IMG/VR virus record: IMGVR_UViG_3300027788_000102
Coordinates: 1 to 21,295 of that record
Length of the DNA: 21,295 nucleotides
DNA from: a virus
Direction: 5' to 3' (one strand)
The notes under the pieces are model-generated. The model was not told where the DNA came from and did no database searches. It was given only the letters and a program-made list of their open reading frames with translations. This document shows, in pieces, positions 7,596 to 13,626 of this stretch. Made by a program: the position numbers and the translations under genes. Each line of letters opens with the position of its first letter. Position 1 is the first letter of the stretch.

Positions 7596-9722
7596 ATGGC
7601 TTTAAAATTCTCCAACAACGCGACTACAGTTTTAGCACAGAGTCTTTTGGCTGAAAATTTAACTGTACAGTGTGTAAGCCTAACGTCCTTTCCGACACTT
7701 GGGGTTGATGATTACACCTATGCGACCTTAGCAAAATTAGACAGCCCAACAGACATGGAGATTGTAAAGGTTACCGGAATCTCAGGCAGCACAGCGACAG
7801 TTGAGAGGGGACAGCAAGGCACGACAGCTCTCGATTTTGTTGCCGGCAGTCTGTTTGAGCTGCGTCTAACTGCTGGTTCATTAGATGACTTGGCCGGTGA
7901 TATTACCACGGTTGCCGCTGCGCTCTATGGTCTTGGACCAGTTGTCGCAGCAAATACCGCAAAGGTGACATACACCAACCTCCTTCCATTAGACAACACA
8001 TGGACAGCACTCAACACGTTCACTGCTGGCCTAGAGAGCACAGGCGCAGGCGCTAACAGCTTCCGAGCTGGATTTAATTCTGGAGCTACTACGCAGGGCG
8101 CAACCGCTGTAGCTGTTGGTGACTCAGCAGGCCAAACTGCACAGGGATCTAACGCTCTAGCTCTAGGTAGGAAAGCTGGAACTACATCGCAGGGAATAGC
8201 CTCTGTTGCTATCGGAAACTTCTCAGGTAACAGTGGTCAGCTCAACAACGCAGTGGCTATAGGTAGCGGCTCAGGCCAGACTACACAGGGAACAAGCGCC
8301 GTAGGTATAGGTGTCAGTGCTGGTAACAATACGCAGGGCGCAAGCGCTGTAGCTATAGGGAACCAATCCGGTCTGACTACGCAGGGAACAGGCGCAGTCG
8401 CTATAGGAGAGTCAGCAGGAGGCACTGCACAAGGCAACTACGCTGTAGCCATCGGTAGACACACTGGCCTGTCTAATCAGGCAGGGACAGCCACCGCAGT
8501 TGGATACCAAGCAGGTTCCACGGATCAGGGTTCACGCTCTGTTGCTCTGGGATACCGAGCAGGACAAACCAGCCAAGGCAACAACGGCATCATCATCAAC
8601 GGCACTGGTGTTGCACTAGATGATGCCACTAATGGTCACATCCACATAGCTTCTAGTTTAGCCTCTTTAGACTACGACACGGCAAATGGCAAATGGACTG
8701 CCACAGACACTACTGGCGCGTTTGATCTTCGTCCAGACGTCGACCCCCAAATAGCTATTAACACATCTGCTATTGCTCTCAATACAGCCAAGGTGGGCAT
8801 AACTGTAGGACAGACGGATGCCATTGTAGCGAACACCGCTAAAATCAGCTATACCGATGCAGCGGCAGTTGCGCTTAATACAGCCAAGGTGGGCATAACT
8901 GTAGGACAGACGGATGCCATTGTAGCGAACACCGCTAAGGTGACATACACCGATTTACTACCGCTAGGCAACACATGGGCTGGACTCAATACGTTTACCG
9001 CTGGGCTGAGAAGTGAAGGAGCTGGCACTGACTCTGTAAGGATTGGCACTGATGCAGGGTTAACAAGTCAGGCGAACACATCAATAGCAATTGGGAAAGA
9101 GTCTGGCAAGTCAGGCCAAAAAACTGGAGCGTTGGCTATCGGCAATAACGCTGGTTTTTCTAACCAAGGCCAAAAAAGTTTTGCGCTCGGCTTGCAAGCA
9201 GGAAAAACCGACCAAGGGAATTTTTCCATTGCAATTGGAAACAGTGCAGGAAAAACAAGCCAAGGAGACAAAGGGGTTATTATATCAGCAAATAGCGTAG
9301 CCCTTGAAGATACCACAGACAGCCATATACACATAGCAAGTGACGAAGCCTCTATCAATTACACCTCTGCGGCTGGGTTTAGTGTGACCTCTACCGTTAC
9401 GGCAGCAAACAAGTTTACCGCGGCAGCATATTATCTTGCTGGTGCAGGAGGTGCGGCAGGAAGTGTAGTTGGATACTACGGCCTTAGAATTTACAGTATG
9501 AACGGTGATTATTTCTGGGCAGCAAACACAACGCCAGCGTCATACGCTATGCAGCTAGGCTCGACCACAGGAAATCTTGCCCTACTTGGAACATGCACAG
9601 CCACAAGTTTTGTAGGAAGTGGGTCGGCATTAACAGGGCTGTTAAACTTAGCAGATTTAAAAACACTCGTTGCAGCAAGCGCAGACTTTGCAGACTTTCA
9701 GACTAGAATAGCAGCACTATAA
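7596..9722 (+). CDS. Long tail fibre with YadA-head-like repeats
   Basis: The 708-aa product (start ATG 7596) is probably a trimeric fibre. Residues 1-110 form a small beta-rich attachment domain of a kind seen in many phage fibres (ATVERGQQGTTALDF). From about residue 163 come ten full 16-residue units plus a partial one, of the form G-x-T-x-Q-G-x-x-A-V-A-I-G-x-x-A. This is the left-handed beta-roll repeat of YadA-type trimeric adhesin heads. A linker with HIHIASSLASLDY follows. Then comes a short helical part with two near-identical 32-residue units (ALNTAKVGITVGQTDAIVAN), and a second array of four such 16-residue units plus a partial from about 488, ending in HIHIASDEASINY. The C-terminal 130 residues are Ala/Gly-rich. 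No peptidase S74 auto-cleaving chaperone or enzymatic domain is visible. Its likely role is receptor binding or spacing. Confidence 0.85.
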   Translation: MALKFSNNATTVLAQSLLAENLTVQCVSLTSFPTLGVDDYTYATLAKLDSPTDMEIVKVTGISGSTATVERGQQGTTALDFVAGSLFELRLTAGSLDDLAGDITTVAAALYGLGPVVAANTAKVTYTNLLPLDNTWTALNTFTAGLESTGAGANSFRAGFNSGATTQGATAVAVGDSAGQTAQGSNALALGRKAGTTSQGIASVAIGNFSGNSGQLNNAVAIGSGSGQTTQGTSAVGIGVSAGNNTQGASAVAIGNQSGLTTQGTGAVAIGESAGGTAQGNYAVAIGRHTGLSNQAGTATAVGYQAGSTDQGSRSVALGYRAGQTSQGNNGIIINGTGVALDDATNGHIHIASSLASLDYDTANGKWTATDTTGAFDLRPDVDPQIAINTSAIALNTAKVGITVGQTDAIVANTAKISYTDAAAVALNTAKVGITVGQTDAIVANTAKVTYTDLLPLGNTWAGLNTFTAGLRSEGAGTDSVRIGTDAGLTSQANTSIAIGKESGKSGQKTGALAIGNNAGFSNQGQKSFALGLQAGKTDQGNFSIAIGNSAGKTSQGDKGVIISANSVALEDTTDSHIHIASDEASINYTSAAGFSVTSTVTAANKFTAAAYYLAGAGGAAGSVVGYYGLRIYSMNGDYFWAANTTPASYAMQLGSTTGNLALLGTCTATSFVGSGSALTGLLNLADLKTLVAASADFADFQTRIAAL
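8082..8600 (+). repeat. First array of 48-bp (16-aa) fibre repeats
   Basis: Ten units of exactly 16 codons begin at 8082, with a partial eleventh at 8562. The protein pattern is well kept (AVAIG, SQG or TQG), while DNA between units is diverged, so this is a coding repeat array and not a recent expansion. Confidence 0.85.
8781..8938 (+). repeat. 62-bp exact direct repeat, 96 bp apart
   Basis: Bases 8781-8842 are identical to 8877-8938. The 96-bp spacing is 32 codons, so the frame is kept. The repeated part encodes ALNTAKVGITVGQTDAIVAN, a small helical or coiled-coil unit. The identity shows a recent duplication, in contrast to the diverged arrays on each side. Confidence 0.9.
9057..9290 (+). 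repeat. Second, shorter array of 16-aa fibre repeats
   Basis: Four full units of 16 codons start at 9057, followed by a partial unit (GKTSQGDKGVI). They follow the same protein pattern as the first array but use different DNA. Confidence 0.8.
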
Positions 9723-9732
9723 GGAAACCAAG

Positions 9733-10071
9733 ATGAGCAATTATAAAGAGTCACAGCAATCAGGCTCAGTCTATACGAGAGCTTCATCAATTAGCATTGC
9801 TAACGGTTTAGAAAACAAATCAATCCAGTTTATGGAGGAAGAAGTTTTTATTGCTGAAAATGGCGACATGCTTTCAAGACCTGTACTTGGCAGCTTGTCA
9901 GAAAAACTAACAGCAGAAAACATGGAAACTACCTTTCCAATAATTAATCCAGAGACAGGCGAAGATACAGGGGCAGAGGGGTCTTTTATAAACTTTCAAG
10001 TATTGCTTCACTCGCTATACTTGTTTCTTGCAGAGCGCAGAGATGTCGCAGAGGTTGATGAAAGTGAATAG
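9733..10071 (+). CDS. Small conserved phage protein after the fibre gene
   Basis: The 112-aa product begins MSNYKESQQSGSVYTRASSI and has a plan I recognise from small phage proteins beside tail fibres: N-terminal S-G-S-YTRA, then NKSIQFMEEEVFIAENGDML, a Pro-containing middle (INPETGEDTG) and a C-terminal helix HSLYLFLAERRDVAEVD. AAGGAA gives a ribosome site ten bases after the previous stop. No enzymatic motif is seen; a structural or fibre-associated role is likely but unproven. Confidence 0.7.
   Translation: MSNYKESQQSGSVYTRASSISIANGLENKSIQFMEEEVFIAENGDMLSRPVLGSLSEKLTAENMETTFPIINPETGEDTGAEGSFINFQVLLHSLYLFLAERRDVAEVDESE
10050..10054 (+). promoter_or_regulatory. Ribosome site near an uncertain start (10058 or 10064)
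   Basis: AGAGG is three bases before ATG 10058, which is too close, and nine bases before GTG 10064, which is well spaced. The true start of this small gene is therefore unsettled; the difference is two residues. Confidence 0.45.
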
Positions 10072-10327
10072 CTTAATTCAATGGATAAAGAATTGGGGCT
10101 TTAAGCTGATTGTTGTTATTAGTCAGGCAGTCAATGCTTTGGTTTTAAATGGCGAGCCAGACCAGACACTCAGCTCAAGGGCATACTCATGCAACAATGT
10201 TAAAGGGTGGTCACTGGTTGAGCGAGCTATCAACTTTGTTTTCTTTTGGGATGAAAATCACTGTTATAAAAGCTGGGTTCTTGATCTTGAGTTTTCAAAT
10301 CGAATAATCGAAAGGTCAAAGGTGTAA
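10058..10327 (+). CDS. Small phage protein with PDQTLSSRAY and HCYKSW motifs
   Basis: An 89-aa product if started at ATG 10058. Other starts are possible: GTG 10064, which has AGAGG nine bases before it, or ATG 10043. The N-terminus has a hydrophobic stretch, KLIVVISQAVNALVLNG. It is followed by EPDQTLSSRAYSC and, near the end, FFWDENHCYKSWVLDLEFSN. This spacing of G-x-PD-TLSSRA with a C-terminal HC-x-S motif matches, from memory, a family of small proteins carried near lysis or tail genes in many tailed phages, function unknown. The His-Cys pair could bind metal, but only two such ligands are obvious. It overlaps the previous gene by about 14 bases. Confidence 0.65.
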   Translation: MKVNSLIQWIKNWGFKLIVVISQAVNALVLNGEPDQTLSSRAYSCNNVKGWSLVERAINFVFFWDENHCYKSWVLDLEFSNRIIERSKV

Positions 10328-10332
10328 CAAAC

Positions 10333-10659
10333 ATGGCAGAATTTAATTGGAGCATTCAATCCTTGCAGCGCAACACCTATCCAGAAGACATGAGCGGCGG
10401 CGTGATTGTTGCGGTTTGGCAATGCACAGGTGTACAAGGCGAAAAAGAAGGCGAGTTAGGAGGACCGGCAATTTTTACGCCTGACCCTTCTTCTGCTGAT
10501 TACACGCAATACGATGATTTAACTGAAGAACAAGTGCTTGGCTGGTGTTTTGCCGAGGATGCGAATGGGTATTCGCAAGTGAATAAACTGGACACTGAAG
10601 CTCAAATTCAAGCGCAGTTTGATTGGTTTCCAACGACTGATAGTGGCGTACCTTGGTGA
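10333..10659 (+). CDS. DUF7936-like small phage protein
   Basis: The 108-aa product reads as a small beta domain (NWSIQSLQRNTYPEDMSGGV, then IVAVWQCTGVQGEKEGEL) followed by FTPDPSSADYTQYDDLTEEQ and VLGWCFAEDANG. The Y-DLTEEQVLGW motif and the V-x-VxW-x-T start match a widespread phage family that I know as DUF7936, usually found near tail fibre or lysis genes. AAAGGTG lies eight bases upstream. Its stop overlaps the next gene's GTG (GTGA). The biochemical role is unknown; a tail-associated function is likely from its usual surroundings. Confidence 0.68.
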   Translation: MAEFNWSIQSLQRNTYPEDMSGGVIVAVWQCTGVQGEKEGELGGPAIFTPDPSSADYTQYDDLTEEQVLGWCFAEDANGYSQVNKLDTEAQIQAQFDWFPTTDSGVPW

Positions 10660-10922
10660 AGACTCCCCTCTACGAAAGAAGGTCTACCGATGAAATCGAG
10701 GCAATCATTTTGCGATCTGCAAAGGTAGCAGCTAAAGAAGCACTGCGCGATGTGGGGCTGCAAGACGATAATGCAATCCATGACGTAAAAGAGTTGCGTG
10801 ATCTGTTAGATTCTTGGCGCGAGATTCGGAAGTCAGTAGCACACACCGTCATAAAAATTATAACAATGGCGGTGTTAAGTGCTTTAGTCGCTGGGGTGTG
10901 GTTTAAGAACTGGAGCCAATAA
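10656..10922 (+). CDS. Small single-pass membrane protein (DUF6127-like)
   Basis: The 88-aa product starts at GTG 10656 in a GTGA overlap with the previous stop; a TTG one codon earlier is less likely. It has a charged, helical N-terminus with ALRDVGLQDDNAIHDVKELR and then DLLDSWREIRKSV, followed by one C-terminal membrane segment (IKIITMAVLSALVAGVWF). The GLQDDNAIHD-KELRDLLDSWR pattern resembles small phage proteins grouped as DUF6127, typically beside holins. It is the first of three membrane proteins in a row, so a role in host membrane permeabilisation or its control is plausible. Confidence 0.7.
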   Translation: MKTPLYERRSTDEIEAIILRSAKVAAKEALRDVGLQDDNAIHDVKELRDLLDSWREIRKSVAHTVIKIITMAVLSALVAGVWFKNWSQ

Positions 10923-11314
10923 TGATTGGAGTTGTAGATTTAATAGCGGGAATCTTTAAGCCAGCGGCAGAGTTAATTGATGAGCTGCACACCAGTGAAG
11001 ATGAACGGCTTGCAGCTAAAGGACACTTGTTAGATGTTCAGGCAGCAGCCATGCAACGGGTGTTTGACTACGAAAGGTCAACGATTGAGCTACAGTCTCA
11101 AATTGTCAATTCAGAAGCCAGCAGCGTCCATTGGTTAACAGCAACATGGCGACCAATTACAATGCTGGTAATGCTGACGCTGGTTGTCGGCGATGCGATG
11201 ATGTGGCTGCCGAACCCTTTGTCAGATGATGCTTTTATGCTTCTTCAAATTGGTCTGGGGGGCTATGTAGTTGGCAGAAGCGCAGAAAAAATAGTAGGAG
11301 CGATAAAGAAATGA
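10922..11314 (+). CDS. Holin of the 3-TM gene-transfer-agent release type
   Basis: The 130-aa product has an N-terminal amphipathic stretch (GIFKPAAELIDELHTSEDER), a long helix rich in Glu, Gln and Ala, and then SVHWLTATWRPITMLVMLTL, the W-L-T-WRPITM motif of the GTA_holin_3TM family. Two further hydrophobic stretches follow, ending FMLLQIGLGGYVVGRSAEKI; the GLGGYV-GRSAEK ending is also diagnostic. Holins of this family oligomerise in the inner membrane to release endolysin. It overlaps the previous gene by one base (TAATG) and the next by four (ATGA). The family match is strong; whether this is the main holin of the phage is inference. Confidence 0.85.
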   Translation: MIGVVDLIAGIFKPAAELIDELHTSEDERLAAKGHLLDVQAAAMQRVFDYERSTIELQSQIVNSEASSVHWLTATWRPITMLVMLTLVVGDAMMWLPNPLSDDAFMLLQIGLGGYVVGRSAEKIVGAIKK

Positions 11315-11577
11315 GCGAAGAATATGAAGGCAAGGACGGGCTAGCGAGAGACATTGCCAAACTCCGCCATGAATACCGAGAGCTTTACAAGCCAGTCATG
11401 CGGCAGCATTGGAGAGATTTTAAGTCTGCTCGAATTTCGCAAAAATTTCACGAAATGACCAACCTTCATGTTGAATCGGCAAGGGCTGCACCGTACTTCT
11501 GGGGCCACGTAACAATGGCATCAATGGTCGTAAGTATAGTTGCATTTGGTGTTTTGGCATTTTATGCATTTTGCTGA
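11311..11577 (+). CDS. Small membrane protein, possible lysis accessory
   Basis: The 88-aa product has a charged, helical cytoplasmic-type part (DIAKLRHEYRELYKPVMRQH) and one C-terminal membrane segment, MASMVVSIVAFGVLAFYAFC. It starts inside the holin stop (ATGA), so its translation is probably coupled to it. It has no lipobox and no clear N-terminal signal, so it is not an obvious spanin. The tail-anchored arrangement suggests a second holin-like protein or an antiholin; neither is shown. Confidence 0.6.
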   Translation: MSEEYEGKDGLARDIAKLRHEYRELYKPVMRQHWRDFKSARISQKFHEMTNLHVESARAAPYFWGHVTMASMVVSIVAFGVLAFYAFC

Positions 11578-11662
11578 CGAAAAAGTGAGCCGCTCCACAA
11601 TAACCGCTGGAGCGCATTCAAGTGGAATGGCGGTAGAAGTTCAGAAAAAATCGTTAATGTAA
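11564..11662 (+). CDS. Possible very small ORF after the lysis genes
   Basis: An ATG at 11564 opens a 32-codon frame, beginning MHFADEKVSRSTITAGAHSS, that fills most of the gap between two supported genes. There is no good ribosome site, and it overlaps the previous gene's end by 14 bases. A shorter version from GTG 11585 is possible. The composition looks protein-like, but the evidence is thin. The gap also holds a 7-bp stem (CGCTCCA 11591-11597 with TGGAGCG 11608-11614), which may be the real reason for its sequence. Confidence 0.25.
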   Translation: MHFADEKVSRSTITAGAHSSGMAVEVQKKSLM

Positions 11663-11683
11663 TTCAAAAATAAAGAGGAAAAA

Positions 11684-11881
11684 ATGGATAATCAAAAAAT
11701 TATGGTAAACGACAAAGAATACGAAACAGAAAATTTGACTGATGAGCAACATTACTTGATACGACAAATCACTGACCTGTCTCAGCAGTCGGACAGCCAA
11801 AAGTTTAAACTAGACCAGATTACTGTGGCTCGACAGGTTTTCACTGCCCAGTTAACGCGGCTTCTAGAAGAGCCAGAGTAA
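11684..11881 (+). CDS. DUF6447-like small protein
   Basis: This 65-aa protein has the plan MVNDKEYETENLTDEQHYLI, then a helix ending ARQVFTAQLTRLLEEPE. The start, V-x-KEY-x-x-x-x-L-x-x-E, and the following long helix match short phage proteins placed in DUF6447, commonly in marine phages. A strong AGAGGAA ribosome site precedes the ATG. The function is unknown; it is presumably a small dimeric helical protein. Confidence 0.7.
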   Translation: MDNQKIMVNDKEYETENLTDEQHYLIRQITDLSQQSDSQKFKLDQITVARQVFTAQLTRLLEEPE

Positions 11882-11892
11882 AGGAGTTAAAG

Positions 11893-13626
11893 ATGGCTGC
11901 GGTTAATGTCAGCTTATTTCGCGGGATGTCAAAAAAAATATCACCGCGCCTCCTTCCGGAAGACATGGCGGTTAGCTGCATCAATGTTGATTTGGACGCA
12001 GGCTCACTGCGGCCTATAAAAGGGCTAAGCACCAGTGTTACTCTGCCAAGTGTGCAAGGAGGGGTTGGCACGGCTAGTTATAGTGGTAGTACCAAGACCT
12101 TCTTCCAGAGCCGTGATAACGTATGGTTTACGTTTTCTGGATCGAGCGCCAGCGTAATAGATGGCCCAGTGGCAGAGGATGCATATAAACGAGTATATTT
12201 CAGTAACTCTGTTGGCGCATATGTAGCTAGTACCGTAAGCGGAAGTGCTTTCACTAATTATCTTCTTGGTGTGCCTGCGCTGCCTACCGCTCCATCATCC
12301 GCACAAATTCCAGTTGTCTCTGCCACTACAGACACTGAAACAGCTGTCTCTCGATCCTATGTTGTGACCTGTGTAACGGCATGGGGTGAAGAGGGTCCGC
12401 CCTCTCCTCCTTCTGCAATTCTTGACACTAGGTCGGATCAAGCGGTAACAGTTTCTCTCACAGCCTTACCGGCTAATATCAACAATCGAAATATCGTGTA
12501 CTACAGAGTTTATCGAACTGATGCAAATGGCGTTTTTCGATATGCCTTTCAGGTAAGCGCGCTTTCCGCTACCAGTACCACTGATACTGTACTGGAATCT
12601 GCCTTGGGAGAAGAGCTTGTCTCTCAAGAGTGGGACCAACCTCCTCAATTGACCCTCACCGATTACGGTCTTTCCGGAATATGCTCTTTGCCCAACGGTA
12701 TTACTGCGGGATTTACTGGGCAAACTGTTTGTTTTTCGGAATCTTTTCTGCCGCATGCTTGGCCCAAAAGATATCAGCTAACAACGCAGGCCAAAATTAT
12801 TGCGCTCACACCTTTAGAAACGGGCTTGCTCGTTATGACAGAGGGTCAACCATATATTGTGCAGGGTTCAGATCCGGCGGGCATGGTTATGACAGAGCTA
12901 AATGTACCTTACCCCATTGCTAATGCCGAATCGGCGGTTAATGTCGGTGGTTCCGTTATCTATTGCAGCCAAGATGGGCTTGTCAGTGTGAGTTCTGCTG
13001 GAGCCGCTCTAGTGACGGAGACTATATTTACCCGCACAGACTGGCAGGCGGCACATTCCCCTGCCACCGTCCAAGGATTTGAGTGGGAAGGGAAGTATGT
13101 GGGATTTCATACTACCTCTGGAGCAATCAATGGATTTATTTTTGATCCGAGAGGGGGGAAATCGGCATTCACTGCTCTTGAGCTGGATGATTCCGTTACG
13201 GCGGCTTTTTCTTCATCACAAAATAATGAGCTGTATGTGATTACTAACGGAACCGTCAAAAAATTTGCACAGGGGTCTCATCTGCGCTGCACATGGTTGT
13301 CCCGCCATTACTTCTCTGATCGTGCCATAAACATGGGTGTCGCACAGATTGCTTTTGGCGAGAATTTAGGCCAAGTATCAGTTGTTACAGATGGCGCAGG
13401 CGCACACTTAAACGACACCGTAATATTATTTTCCGCCAGTGAAAACACGGACGTATTTGCCTTGGCAGACGTCAGGCATATCGAATATAGAGCGGCGGGG
13501 GGTGACGGGATACATACTTTCCGCCTTCCAAGCGGGTATAAAAGCCATGTCTCTTCTTTTCAGATATCAACAAAGGAGGAAGTTCACTCTATTACTATGG
13601 CTGAAAGTCCGGCGGAACTGAGATGA
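11893..13626 (+). CDS. Large beta-rich tail or neck structural protein
   Basis: The 577-aa product begins VNVSLFRGMSKKISPRLLPE, which with the following NVDLDAGSLRPIKG is a well-known start of a phage structural family (the F-GM-P-x-x-S-R-L-P pattern) of unsettled function. Near residues 150-250 is an FN3-like domain with YVVTCVTAWGEEGPPSPPSA and YYRVYRTDANGVFRYAFQVS. The second half has repeated short strands such as LPNGITAGFTGQTVCFSESF and VIYCSQDGLVSVSSAGAALV, consistent with a propeller-like fold. AAGGAG six bases upstream gives a strong start. It directly precedes the J-like fibre, with a 4-nt ATGA overlap, so the two are probably co-translated and may assemble together. Confidence 0.75.
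   Translation: MAAVNVSLFRGMSKKISPRLLPEDMAVSCINVDLDAGSLRPIKGLSTSVTLPSVQGGVGTASYSGSTKTFFQSRDNVWFTFSGSSASVIDGPVAEDAYKRVYFSNSVGAYVASTVSGSAFTNYLLGVPALPTAPSSAQIPVVSATTDTETAVSRSYVVTCVTAWGEEGPPSPPSAILDTRSDQAVTVSLTALPANINNRNIVYYRVYRTDANGVFRYAFQVSALSATSTTDTVLESALGEELVSQEWDQPPQLTLTDYGLSGICSLPNGITAGFTGQTVCFSESFLPHAWPKRYQLTTQAKIIALTPLETGLLVMTEGQPYIVQGSDPAGMVMTELNVPYPIANAESAVNVGGSVIYCSQDGLVSVSSAGAALVTETIFTRTDWQAAHSPATVQGFEWEGKYVGFHTTSGAINGFIFDPRGGKSAFTALELDDSVTAAFSSSQNNELYVITNGTVKKFAQGSHLRCTWLSRHYFSDRAINMGVAQIAFGENLGQVSVVTDGAGAHLNDTVILFSASENTDVFALADVRHIEYRAAGGDGIHTFRLPSGYKSHVSSFQISTKEEVHSITMAESPAELR

Noticed and set aside
8237-9358. Minus-strand open frames across the fibre repeats
   Set aside because: They mirror the 16-residue repeats and show no start signals.
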